DNA of 64,000 nucleotides from the NCBI RefSeq assembly GCF_035046485.1, contig NC_085136.1, positions 294,601,080 through 294,665,079 of the forward strand, read 5' to 3'. Position numbers and translations under genes: made by a program. This document shows positions 33,191 to 44,423 of the stretch, piece after piece. The notes beneath the pieces are model-generated. The model ran no database searches. It was not told where the DNA came from and saw only the letters and a program-made list of their open reading frames with translations. The DNA is from Aedes albopictus. Lineage: Eukaryota; Arthropoda; Insecta; Diptera; Culicidae. Within the stretch, counting starts at the first letter, position 1, and each line of letters begins with the position of its first letter.

Positions 33191-33589
33191 GTTAAGGTGC
33201 GTAAAAATAGGGAAAAGTTTTAATTTTTATAACAGTAAAAGCCATCTTTTGAAAAAATCTTTAAGAAAATCGACACAGCGTTCTTAAGAGCCCAAACTTT
33301 ATGATAATAGAACAAAAAAAAAGATGTTTGCCCGACCTCTACATATAGGTATAACCCATTAGATAAAAATACTACTCCAAAATTTCCTGCTTTTATTTAG
33401 CCTCCGAACCCGTCAGTTATCCGATGTGGGTCCTCTGTTACATTGGGTAAAATTTAACCCAACATTGACCCGAAATTTGATAATTTTTCAGTCAGGCGGT
33501 ATTGAAGAGTGTTGTTCACTGTTGATGTTGACTGAAATTGTTTCAAACATAATTTTTGCAACACCTCTTCAAGAGATTTCAAAAGAGTT
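33191..33589. other. AT-rich stretch, nothing recognised
   Basis: No domain, repeat or RNA gene recognised. Confidence 0.4.
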
Positions 33590-33890
33590 TCAGAAGTTCT
33601 CCATTTCCTTTGAAGGAGATTACAGGAGTGATACGGGAGGTCTCAGGGGGTCTCAGGGGGCACTAGGGGATCTCAGCGGCGCTTAAGGGGCGTTTAAGGG
33701 CGGCTCAGGAGCATTCCACGAGATCTCAGGGGTATATGAGTAGGTCCCAGGGGTTTCAAAGGGGTGCCATGACGTCTCAAAGGCGTTTCAAGGGGTCACA
33801 AGGGCGTTTCACGGGGCCTCAGGGATCCTTCAGGAAGCCTTAAAAGCGTTCCGTATGGTCTCATCGGAGTTTTGGGGGTCTCAGGGACAT
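33590..33890. repeat. Degenerate 12-bp repeat, G-rich strand
   Basis: GGTCTCAGGGG and GGCGTTTCAAGGGG words repeat every 12-20 bp, the complement of the CCTGAAACGCCC style seen elsewhere. Confidence 0.6.
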
Positions 33891-33906
33891 TTTAGAACAT
33901 CCCAGG

Positions 33907-35378
33907 CAGGGTTGGTAACCATCAGTTTCGTCACCGACCAACGACGAAAAACTAAAAAAGTTCGTCAGCAAATAAAACTCCGTCACTTCGAAAATAAAAC
34001 AGGAAGCCATATTTTTCGTCATTCTCTATTGTCACCTTTAGCAAAGACGAAAAACGAACATGTACAGGGGATGGCCAAAATGTTTGGGATAGGCAACTTT
34101 TTTTCTCCCACAAAAAAATTCAACATGCTGTAATTTTTCATAGACTGCATCAAAAAATCTCAAATTTTGACTGTTTGTCAACCTGTTATATGCACATCTT
34201 TGGTACGAATTTGGGCTCGATTGATTAATATTTCGCAAAGTTAGAACTGTTCGCGTAAAACACTATTTTTTAGACAACTAATTTTTGAACTGTCATATCT
34301 TGGAAACCAGTGAACCGAATTGAATGAATTTTTTAACGTTTATCAACAATATATTGATACCTTATACGACGTTATAAAATGTTATGTTTTCTCACGACGA
34401 ATTAAGCTATACCGGGTTGAAATTTTTACCCTGATAGAGGAAAATTAGTCAAATTTACAATACCACATAAAAAATACTAAATGTGTTCTTCCTTTAAGCT
34501 AAATTGGCTCTAATATATCTGATTAGAGATAATTTGAGAACAGAAGTGGAATATCTTTGGATATCAACACGAAAATTTAATAACATTGATGTAAAAAAAT
34601 ACCTTTTTTTTGAGAAAAATCCAAAAAGTGTCAATCCATGATAACATTTTTCAATGTTTAAAAAGTACCTATGTTTTAATAGTTTGTAAAGCATTTGCAT
34701 ATTGTTAGTGTACGTTCAAAATTTCATTCAATTCGGTTCACAGGTTTCCGAGATATGACAGCTCAAAAATGAGTTGTCAAAAAAATTGTGTTTTACGCGA
34801 ACAGTTCTAACTTTGCGAAATAATAATCAATCGAGCCCAAATTTGTACCAATGATGCACATATAATAGGTTGACGAACAGTCAAAATTTGAGATTTTTCC
34901 ATGCGCTCTATGTAAAGTTATAGCATGTTGAACTTTTTTGTGAGAGAAAATAAAGTTGCCTATCCCAAACATTTTGGCCATCGCCTGTATTCGTCACATG
35001 GCATCCGACCGCAGACGAAAGGCGAACCAGTCAAGCTTTTATTGACGATTTAGCCACGATCTTTCTGAGCTGTTGAATTAGCTCTGTTTGTATGCTTGAT
35101 GTGGTGCCAATCGGAAGGTTTTTGGTTCGATTCCAAATGAAGGCGTGTTTCATTTTTGCATTTTTTCTTCTGATCAGCCATTCCCGTGAGGCTGATTATC
35201 CGTTCGTCTGCCCTGTTCGGTGCAAGCAACTCGATCACGACCACCGTCACGACCAGCAAACTGACTGACGGTGTTTGAAGAAAAATATTCAAGAGTTGCT
35301 GACTCAGTGACGCAAACTTTTTATTACTCGTAGTCGTCAGTGATTATGCTTCAGCTCCGATGACAATTAACATCCCTG
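33907..35378. mobile_element. hAT-like non-autonomous element, interrupted
   Basis: The ends CAGGGTTG and (inverted) CAGGGATG are flanked by an 8-bp direct repeat ATCCCAGG at 33899-33906 and 35379-35386. An 8-bp duplication with CAGGG ends is the hAT signature. The element has no transposase ORF. A 923-bp TA-flanked foldback element (34065-34987) is inserted in it, leaving about 549 bp of its own sequence. A B-box-like GGTTCGATTCC occurs near 35126. Confidence 0.8.
34065..34987. mobile_element. Tc1/mariner-type foldback MITE nested in the hAT element
   Basis: Starts CAGGGGATGGCCAAAATGTT and ends with the near-perfect inverse, ending CATCGCCTG. It is flanked by TA on both sides (34063-34064, 34988-34989). 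The inverted arms extend about 290 bp (to about 34355 and from about 34700) around an AT-rich core without transposase. A TA target and no coding capacity suggest a non-autonomous IS630/Tc1/mariner derivative. Confidence 0.85.
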
Positions 35379-35386
35379 ATCCCAGG

Positions 35387-36060
35387 GTCTTTCAGGGAGG
35401 TGCATAGAGGGCTAACGAGCGCTTCAGGGAGTCTCAGGGAGTCCCCGGAGGTCTCAGGGGCGTTTCAGTGGTCTCACCGGGTTTCAGAGGGTTCCAGGAG
35501 GGAGGTCTCTGGAGCACTTCATGATATTAAAATGCTTCTGATACCCCCGTAATCTTTTTGAAATATCCTAGAACGCCTTCGAACTGCTGATATCTATCCA
35601 GCAAAAAAAAACTTTGAAATCACTTGAAACGCCTTGAAATACCTCGAAACACCCCAAAACCTCCGCAATCACATTGAAATGCCAATGCATCCTCATAATC
35701 TATTTGAAATAACCCTGGAACACTTTTAAATAATACCTGAAACACCCCTTGAAGCGTCCCTGATACGCTATCAAACGCCCCTAAAACCTTTCGAGACAAC
35801 CTTAAAGCATTCCTGGAACCTCATGATGCCCTCTGAAATGCCTTGATACACCCCTGAACCATCTCCTCAAAGGCCCTTGAAACGTCCTCGAAACTCACGA
35901 TATACTATTAAAACACCACTGAAATGCCCGGAATCTTACTTACAGAACGCCACCAAAAGGATCCCGGAATTCCCAGAAACAACCCACTGAAACACCCCTG
36001 AAATCCGTTGAAACTTCCTTTTTTGTGCTCTCTGGGAACTTTCTGGAAATCCCCTTGGCC
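35387..36060. repeat. Degenerate 12-bp C-rich repeat field
   Basis: CCTTGAAACGCC/CCTGAAACACCC words at irregular 12-18-bp spacing, with some G-rich-strand forms at the start. Confidence 0.6.
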
Positions 36061-36439
36061 CCATTTCAATCGACCTGGAGCGAGGCCTCGTGAATTTAGT
36101 TTCCTCAAAAAGAAGGTTCCTGTCCACTATTTTTTCCCTCTGCCAAGCTGACTGCACGTGGATGGTACCGTTAATGTTCTGTTAAATAGAGTCTCTGCAG
36201 CGTGTACAGTGAGAATGTTGACCACTTAACTTGATCACACTTTCAAATTTTCCTAAAATATACACGTAAAATAAAATTGTCATGGAAAAATATATCAAAT
36301 TCCAAAATTTTTAGGGATGATCACAATCACAAAATCTTTAAATGTTCTCGTCCCTAAAATCAGTAACTAATCAAGCTTCGAGAGTTGGATTTTTGACGCA
36401 ATATGATAGTTAGATCATGGGTGTTAGGGTTAACTAGAA

Positions 36440-36571
36440 GTGGGATTGAATCGACTGTATGGTACAATTAACTATTTTTGGCTACGCAGTCATGAAATGA
36501 ACAAACGACTTTATTGGGCAAATAAATAACGTCGTTTGTTCATTTCATGACTGCGTAGCCAAAAATAGTTA
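36440..36571. mobile_element. 132-bp insertion with perfect 40-bp inverted arms
   Basis: The arms at 36470-36509 and 36531-36570 are exact reverse complements, with a 21-nt loop. The unit is flanked by an 11-bp direct repeat GTTAACTAGAA (36429-36439 and 36572-36582). That looks like a target duplication, although no superfamily with this combination comes to mind. It could also be a hairpin RNA source. Confidence 0.75.
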
Positions 36572-36826
36572 GTTAACTAGAATTTAATCAGCCAATTAAC
36601 CTATTAATTGCTTAAAAAAATAATGTTCATGCTTAATGGCTGGCTGTAAAAAAAAGAACGTAGTTGCATATATTGCCATGTTAACTGGGCTTAATCTCAA
36701 AATCGTGATGTGTTGAAAAACCAGAGCCTGGATTCGAATTCAGCAGCCCAAAATCAGTCAGTGACACATAAGTTGTTGTGAGCTGTTGAATTACGTTCCA
36801 GGCAGATGAACGGAAAACGTCTATTA

Positions 36827-37892
36827 CCCAGACAACCAATTTGCACGTATAATGAAGTTTATGTTCATGTTATACGTACTTTTATGCGTTAAAGTTACAT
36901 CGCATAAGATGCAGCAAAAGTTCCTTAAGCGTACAAAAGTGGAGGCGCTATACGTGCATTGACGGCACAATAATAACGCTATATAACTTGAAGCGATATC
37001 TTATGCGATGCACCGTGTGTACTATTGAAACGCAATTTAGCATCTTATGCGATTTAATTATATTCAAAAAAAAAAAACAATTCTGTCAGCTCGATATCAA
37101 ACTAATGACATCTGGATTGTCGAGCCACACTTCACACACAACACCTAACGCTACTTATGAAAAAAACTCATTAATTATCATGGTATTCTAACTCACCTCA
37201 GTGTTTGTTGGAATGCACTTGGTTCACTTGCGCTGTACGTTTTTAGCAGGCTAAAAACGACTTCCCGTACAGTTTTTACTGCCCCTCTCTGGCTAGCACC
37301 TCCCATTGTTGATTATCAAGCCAACAAAACAAATAATGATGATTTTGCAACCATAATGATAGCTGTTTACTTTTTTGTAGCTTTTTGGCACTGCATCCAC
37401 AGTGCAACAGAAACTCTTTAATTGTTATCATATATCAAATCGCGTAATGCCAACATAAACGCTTCTAGCTTATGCGAGTTTGTATGCACACTTCAACGAG
37501 TTTATTTGTACTTTTATGCGATTTCATCCACACACCAATGCGAGCTAAACTGACACAACAAGAAAATTACCAAGCGAAGTCGTATAATCATCGCAGTACG
37601 CAATTATGCGAATTCATTTGACACTTTGCGAGTTCGCTCGCACTCTTTTGCGAGTAAGTAAAGTTCATCGCAATAAAACATCAGAATATCAACTACTACG
37701 ATTTGCTCATACCTTATAAAAGTTGATTTATATTCTTATATGACTTTACCTGATACATCGTAATAAGTTCAAAAAATAACATCATATGCGATGAAATTTG
37801 TCAGTCAGCCGTACATATATGCGATAGTGACTTAAAATAGTACTTTATACGATGTACAACGTGGTTTCTTATGCGACTCCTGGTTGTCTGGG
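36827..37892. mobile_element. TIR element with many TTATGCGA motifs
   Basis: 13-bp inverted ends ACCCAGACAACCA (36826-36838) and TGGTTGTCTGGGT (37881-37893). If TA is the target duplication, the element is 1,066 bp. More than a dozen TTATGCGA or TNTGCGA words in both orientations fill it, like the subterminal binding sites of cut-and-paste transposases. No transposase ORF. A fragment of the same family lies at 28185-28255. Confidence 0.75.
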
Positions 37893-38937
37893 TACAGTAG
37901 TAACCCTGCAGTTAGGATTCCAAACAACGTAAACAACAAAAAGTCTGATCGTTTAGTACGAGTAGGTGGTACTAGCACTGGTTTTCCGTGAATGAGTGTT
38001 AGAATATTATGTTCGTGGCGACGATTGTAGCAAAAATACTGACTACGTTTGACGAACATCATACTTCAATGTTAAGTTACTCATAAGAGTTATAGGCAAA
38101 TGAATCAAAACCGCTAAACAAAACGTAAGCAAGTTTATAATATTCAAATAAATTTTGAGATCGGCCATAGGAACCAAAGAACCATCGAACTAGCGTGCGT
38201 TGATAGTCAGTGGCCAGATCGATCCTGATCGAAGTCAAATTAAGTAGTAGCTCGTGATCATGAATCGTTCTGGCAAACCAAGTGTTTAGACGACACAATC
38301 TGGAGAAGATCAAGAAAAGGCTGAACGAAGTAAAACCCTCTGTACAAACATTGAGAATGTTACGCACACAATAAAATAAGTTGTAAAAGATAGGAAAAAT
38401 CAATAAGAAAAAAAAAATAACTATTGATGTTTGTGTTTGATGGAGAATGGCAATATTAAGGCAGGAAGAATATGAGCGACCACCACTACACTACAGAAAG
38501 TCACTAACATAACAATGACGTGAGGAATTCTACTAATTAGATCTCTATTCACTAACCTATTATCGAACAACGTAATCCAAACCACAATCTAACCCCCATC
38601 GGAGCAGCTTGTCCGCATGGTATCCACCTAACGTGTGATGAAATTCGAAGCAATACTCTTCTCATACATCAAACCGAACACGTTCCCTTTCGCCATCACC
38701 ATCAGGAGGGGGCCACAAAACTGCGGTTTCCAATCCAGCAGAACGCACCACTACTACCCGGCTACAACCGAAAGCAAACATCTTGTTAACACAATCTCTT
38801 ACGTAATTCTTACGCCCCGCACCGTCCCCTTTGTCCCATTTTCTTAGCATAACCATCCCTTCCGCAGAAAAACCGCATCGACATCGTTCTCGATTTTCAC
38901 CACAAAATGGAAAATGCAGCTTATTGCCGACGGATGG

Positions 38938-38974
<37 letters not shown>

Positions 38975-39792
38975 ACTGCTACTGCTGAAGCAGCAGTTTG
39001 CCAGCAGTTCGCATCAGCTTGCATTACATACCTCTATCTCTGCAAGCGACACACAGAAGGAAACCCGGAAAAACAACCCTTTGAAATTCAAGTAATGCGA
39101 TTCACAACATTCCGTTCTGTTTCTGCCTTCTGCCCACTTCTAGCTTCTGGGGGCTGCTCTCTTGGAATGGACGGAAGATGCCGGCTGACGTCGAAGGCGA
39201 CCGACGACATCGACATTTCGTGCTAAGCGTCGTCTTCCAGCCAGGAGGAGCGATAGTTATGCATACAAATGGAAGCAACCGCTTCTGGTGCCATTTTGAT
39301 TGTAAACTGCGTGCGGAGAAGATTCCTTGGAAGCACACTTTGAAGCTCGAGTTCTGTGTGGCAGTACGAGTGGGACTGTGTGGGAACAACTTTGTCCTCA
39401 CTGTTGAATTCTTTGTTCCTTATTGTATCTTGTGTCGTTTATATTGCATCTTCTATTTTCTCTATTCTTTATTCTATCTTATAACTTCTGTCTTCTACCT
39501 TCTAGCTACGATCTCTATCTTTTATCTATATCTTTCGAATTTGATCTTCTATCTTTAATGTTCTATAGTTTATCTTTTCATTACATTTTGTTTTCAGAAA
39601 GCAATATTTCAGTCATCAACCGACATCTCCCTTCTTCATTTCCCATCCCAAACATCCCCAATTTCTCCCATTTCAGTGGTCAACTCAACCAACAGAATTT
39701 TCCATCCAATCATCGAAGCAATTTTGTCGTTCTATAAAAAAGTATGCACCTCTTACAGCACCACCAGCCACCCTTAACCAGATAGACTTACC
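37893..39792 (-). other. Probable Gprk2 intron sequence
   Basis: Downstream (on the minus strand) of the Gprk2 exon at 39793-39892. Mostly non-repetitive, with a CTG microsatellite at 38938-38974 and a pyrimidine-rich TCTAT stretch at 39423-39560. I looked for the next expected exon (end of the RGS domain and start of the kinase domain) and did not find it. Confidence 0.45.
38938..38974. repeat. (TGC)n microsatellite
   Basis: About twelve uninterrupted TGC repeats, followed by interrupted TAC/TGC units. On the minus strand they read as poly-Ala (GCA) inside a 120-aa ORF without a domain, which I do not annotate as a gene. Confidence 0.9.
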
Positions 39793-39892
39793 TGTGAAAA
39801 TACATCGACGATTCGAACTCCCGGAACGGTTCCCCCTGCAGGAATGTTTTCACCGCTGTCACCGATGCCTCGAAGAGCTCCTTACTGCCATC
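39793..39892 (-). CDS. Gprk2: G-protein-coupled receptor kinase 2, RGS-domain exon
   Basis: A 100-nt minus-strand exon between an acceptor (pyrimidines then CTGCAG, exon from 39892) and a strong donor GTAAGTC (exon end 39793). It encodes KELFEASVTAVKTFLQ followed by GEPFREFESSMYFHR, the conserved RGS-homology segment of the GRK4/5/6 family, which includes insect Gprk2. GRKs phosphorylate activated G-protein-coupled receptors. Drosophila Gprk2 also acts on Smoothened (known family biology). The exon starts with two bases of a codon and ends with two, so it joins in frame to the exon at 40717-41162: A plus AT gives Asn. The kinase-domain exons were not found here. Confidence 0.88.
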
Positions 39893-40229
39893 TGCAGTGT
39901 GAATTCAGGATGGAACGAAGCGGAACGAAACCACCGGAAAAATAGAAACCAAATTGCACAATAAATTAGTAACACGGTTCCGAACTTTGTGCGCACGCCG
40001 GCGCGCGGTGATGCACCGTGGACAAGAAGGGAATTATAGCTGAAATATTCGGAAATTCTAGAAAAAAAATTTCATGGTTAAACACTACGGGAGATTTCCC
40101 GAATGACTTGTTTGAGGCATTCCCAGGCAATTTTCAGGATTTTCCGGAGGTATTTTCAGATTTTTTTTTTTGTTTATTTTTGTTCGTGATTTTTGACTTA
40201 TGCTAATTCTTCACAACGGTATTTTCAGA

Positions 40230-40645
40230 GTAATGACCGGAGGTATTCCCAAAGGAATTGCCACAGGGATTCCCGGAGGAATTGTCGGAGGCATTCCCGG
40301 AGGAATTGCCGGAGGCATACCCAGAGGAATTGCCGGAGGCATCCCCAGAGGAATTGCCGGAGGCATTCCCAGAGGAATTGCCGGAGGCGTTCCCAGAGGA
40401 ATTGCCGGAGGCATTCCCAGAGGAATTGCCGGAGGCATTCCCGGAGAAATTGCCGGAGGCATTCTCGGAGGAATTGCCGGAGGCATTCCCGGATGAATCG
40501 CCGGAGGCATTCCCGGAGGAATTGCCGGAAGCGTTCCCGGAGGCATTCCCGGAGAAATTGCCGGAGGCATTCCCGGAGGAATCGCCGGAGGCATTTTGGG
40601 AGGAATTGTCGGCGGCATTCCCGGAGGAATTGCCGGAGGGAATCC
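40230..40645. repeat. 24-bp minisatellite in the Gprk2 intron
   Basis: About 17 units of 24 bp: arm GGAATTGCC, GGA, arm GGCATTCC, spacer CGGA or CAGA. It sits wholly inside the intron between the two Gprk2 exons. 24 is divisible by 3, so each frame gives an 8-residue repeat (IPPGMPPA on the minus strand). That artificially lengthens the ORF running on from the upstream exon. Confidence 0.93.
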
Positions 40646-40716
40646 TGAATACGATTTTATTTCCGTTTTTGTCCACTGTGCAGAGTACCCCACCCCGCTC
40701 TTCCCCATCAACCTAC

Positions 40717-41162
40717 TTAGCAGTTTACTCCGGACCTGCGCCACGATGTCGTCGTTCAGAATGTCCAACACAAAGTCATCGTTATCGTAGTCCTCGTCGT
40801 TGCTGGCGTCACCACCACCACTGGAGCACTTCTTGATGGCATTGTTGGCGGTGCTGTTGTTGACCGTAGCACCTTTGCTGCCGGGCGCCGCCACCACCAC
40901 TGCTGCGTTCGAGTTGGTCAACGAGTTCGACCCGGCCAGGCTCTTCTTCTCCGCCGTGATCGGGTCATCGTGGTTGCTGAGCTTTTTGGTGTCGCCACCG
41001 ATTCCGCTGTCGTCGTCGCACTTCCCGTCGTCGCCGTCATCGCCGCGGCCTCCACCGCCGGTGTCCTCGGTGGCGTGCCCGTCCTGGGTGCACAGACCCA
41101 GGTACCGCTTGGCCACATTGTACGCCAGCTCCACACGGATCTCATCGGCAGCGATTTCGTAC
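40717..41162 (-). CDS. Gprk2: G-protein-coupled receptor kinase 2, exon with low-complexity insert
   Basis: A 446-nt minus-strand exon. The acceptor is CCATTCCACAG before 41162 and the proposed donor is GTAGGT after 40717. The N-terminal part reads YEIAADEIRVELAYNVAKRY, matching the mid-RGS region of GRK5-type kinases (EYE...KYL). The C-terminal part, LNDDIVAQVRSKLL, matches the later RGS helix. Between them lie about 90 residues rich in Gly, Asp, Asn, Ser and Ala, an insert that vertebrate GRK4-family members lack. The exon begins with the last base of a codon and ends with the first base of one, which fits the next exon exactly. An ORF runs past the donor into the intronic minisatellite, but its IPPGM repeats are not believed to be protein. 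Confidence 0.85.
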
Positions 41163-41449
41163 CTGTGGAATGGATGCGGGAAATTGGAATGGGGAAAATA
41201 TTAGTTATCGTTATTTACGGATAGCTTCGTTTTTTGGTGAGGGTATGTGCAAACAGAGCATGAGGGTGCCAATAGCACATTTTCAAATGAAAAATTTATT
41301 GAAATAATTGCACTCGGTCGGTTGTTCAATGGTGGTTACATAATCTATGAATAGATTCAAAGTCACTCTGGAAAATAAACAACTAAACAAATCTTTCATC
41401 CCTTAACAGATTTCACCGGGATTCTGTACATAAGCTCTCCAAACAGTTT
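41163..41449 (-). other. Start of the upstream Gprk2 intron
   Basis: Sequence 5' (minus strand) of the exon acceptor, with no other feature. The preceding exon, encoding the N terminus and first RGS helices, was not found in the window. Confidence 0.5.
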
Positions 41450-41744
41450 CTCTAGCAGAATTGCAGTGGCAATTCTAGCAGAATTGCAGTGGCAATTCTA
41501 GCAGAATTGCAGTGGCAATTCTAGCAGAATTGCAGTGGCAATTCTAGCAGAATTGCAGTGGCAATTCTAGCAGAATTGCAGTGGCAATTCTAGCAGAATT
41601 GCAGTGGCAATTCTAGCAGAATTGCAGTGGCAATTCTAGCGGAATTGCAGTGGCAATTCTAGCAGAATTGCAGTGGCAATTCTAGCAGAATTGCAGTGGC
41701 AATTCTAGCAGAATTGCAGTGGCAATTCTAGCAGAATTGCAGTG

Positions 41745-43854
41745 CACACTGGGCCACGAGCGGGATCTAGCAAGTAAAAACCTCTAGCGTTTTGGGAGTA
41801 CATTTTTTTGAGTTGGTGTCCTCTGAAACTTGTATTAATTTTACCTGTACTTTTATATGGTGAAAAAATTAGTTGGTAATTTTGCCGCATAGGTGGCGCT
41901 GCGATACTAACTTTTTTGTCTTACGTCCCAGAAGTTTCCCGTCTTCTGCAAAGTTGTAGAGCGTGCAAAAATAAGTAAAGTTTCCGAAGACACCAAAGTT
42001 GCGTGACTTCAAATAACAAAGTTATATTAAAAATAGTAAAATTCACGTTAAAATCACGATTTCATGACTATTTTGAATGTTTATCGCAAATTTATCAATT
42101 TTAACACTTCACACGTGTTAATTAAAGTATCCTGTGTCTGATGATACCAACTTTACAATTTTTCGGGACCTTTAAAATGGTTTTTTTGGGCAAAACAGTA
42201 AAAATTACTATGATTTTTACTACCAGTTTTTTCAAAAAGCTGCAAATTTCGGCTAAATTTGATGCTTGCTTCAAAATATACCACTCAAGATCTATTAATT
42301 CTGAAGGTTTGCCGGAGGTATAATTTGGTGTTTTTGAGATATCTTGTTTTAAAATATTGCTGTTTTTATACCTAAATTGTTTTGAAAGAGATGCAATTCT
42401 TTATTCCGGAGTTGTCCTGTGATTAGATCCTCACGTATCACTTTTAAATAAAAAGTTTTATGTTTACCCATCGCCTTAATTACTTGAAATTGACGTTTTG
42501 TGTTCAATTGTCTTGCGCATCAATGTGTTGAATCGACAATGCCCATATATGTATTAGTCTATTGAAAAAAAAAAAATAATGCTCTTTGATCCTGTGTGAG
42601 CGACTTACGTTAGTGCAAAGTAAACCAATCCGTGGAATCAATAATGATTTTCAGTTAACTCAACATACATATGTTTAGATGGAAATTGATGAAATTATGA
42701 AAAAAACTTAGCTCATCATTAATTGTCATGTCATTAATTGGCACTGTGACTTAGTAAGTAAAGCACTTGTATAAGAGTCGTGAATTCAAATCTCATCTTG
42801 AGCTGAAGATATTTTTTATAATATAACCAATAATTTATTCATTTTTACGTATGTACGTTGAGGTAACTGAAAATCATTGTTGACCACACGGATTAGTATT
42901 ACGAAACTTCGCACTTGCGTGAGTCGCTCACACAGGGCCAAAAACCATTATAATTTCTTTCTTTCAATATACCAATAAATATATGAGCACTGTTGATTCA
43001 ACAAATTGAAGCACAAAACAGTAAAACACAAAAAGTTAATTTTGAGTAATCAGGGCGTTGGGTAAACATAAAACACTTAATTGAAATGTGATCCATGAGT
43101 ATCTACTGGCAGGACAACTCCGGAATATCCCGAGATGAACTAGTCTAGAGTTAAAAATCTCGTTAATACAGACAAAAAAAAACTCCGGAATAAAGAATTG
43201 CTTCTATTTCAAAATAATTCAGATTTAAAAACATCATCTTGTTGTTTTAAAACAAGATATCTCAAAAACACCAAGTTATACCTCCGGAAAACTTTCAGAT
43301 TTAATAGATCTTGAGTGTTATATTTTGAAGCAAGCTTCAAATTTAGCCGAAATTTGCAGCTTTTTGAAAAAACTGCTAGTAAAAATCATAGTAATGTTTA
43401 CTATTTTGCCCAAAAAACCATTTTAAAGATCCCGAAAAATTGTAAAGTTGGTATCATTAGACACAGGCTATTTTGATTAACACGTGTGAAGAGTTAAAAT
43501 TGATAAATTTGCGATAAACATTCAAAATAGTCATGAAAATATGATTTTCACGTAAATTTGACTATTTTTAATATAACTTTGTTATTTGAAGTCACACAAC
43601 TTTGGTGTCTTCGGCAACTTTACTTATTTTTGCACGCTCTACAACTTTGCAGAAGACAGAAAACCTCTAGGACGTAAGACAAAAAAGTTAGTATCGCAGC
43701 GCCACCTATGCGGCAAAATTACCAACTAAATTTCTTCACCATATAAAAGTACAGGTAAAATTAATACAAGTCTCAGAAGACACCAACTCAAAAAAATGTA
43801 CTCCCAAAACGCTAGAGGTTTTTACTTGCTAGATCCCGCTCGTGGCCCAGTGTG
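41745..43854. mobile_element. 2.1-kb foldback element in the family B array
   Basis: The ends CACACTGGGCCACGAGCGGG and its exact inverse are flanked by CAGTG at 41740-41744 and 43855-43859. The inverted arms run about 945 bp (to about 42690) and about 1,010 bp (from about 42840), with roughly 150 bp between. There is no transposase ORF. CAGTG also occurs in every array unit, so the 5-bp duplication fits but does not prove itself. Superfamily open. Confidence 0.9.
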
Positions 43855-43875
43855 CAGTGGCAATTCTAGCAGAAT

Positions 43876-44165
43876 CTTCTTCTTCTTCTTCTTCTTCTTA
43901 GCATAACGTCCTCATTGGGACAAAGCCTGCTTCTCAGCTTAGTGTTCTATGAGCACTTCCACAGGTATTAACTGAGAGCTTCCTCTGCCAATGACCATTT
44001 TGCATGCGTATATCGTGTGGCAGGCACGAAGATACTCTATGCCCAAGGAAGTCAAGGAAATTTCCTTTACGAAAAGATCCTGGACCGACCGGGAATCGAA
44101 CCCGTCACCCTCAGCATGGTCATGCTGAATACCCGTGCGTTTACCGCCTCGACTATATGGCTCTA
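43876..44165 (-). mobile_element. tRNA-derived SINE (second family)
   Basis: On the minus strand the head has an A-box-like TATAGTCGAGGCGGTAAACG and a B box GGTTCGATTCCCGG. The tail is a (CTT)n run on the plus strand at about 43875-43899. Same family as 52675-52953. Array sequence resumes at once on both sides. Confidence 0.85.
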
Positions 44166-44423
44166 GCTATATGGCAGTGGCAATTCTAGCAGAATTGCAG
44201 TGGCAATTGTAGCAGAATTGCAGTGGCAATTCTAGCAGAATTGCAGTGGCAATTCTAGCAGAATTGCAGTGGCAATTCTCGCAGAATTGCAGTGGCAATT
44301 TTAGCAGAATTGCAGTAGCAAATCTAGCAGAAGTACAGTGGCAATTCTAGCAACATTGTAGTGGCAATTTTAGCAGCATTGAAGTGGCAATTCTAACAGA
44401 ATTTCAGTGGCAATGGGGCACGT

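Noticed and set aside
38662..39024. 120-aa minus-strand ORF with poly-Ala
   Set aside because: The poly-Ala comes from a TGC microsatellite, and no domain or conserved motif surrounds it.
40211..40700. IPPGM-repeat C terminus continuing the Gprk2 exon
   Set aside because: A donor at 40716 and the downstream exon at 39793-39892 restore a conserved RGS segment in frame. The repeat is intronic.
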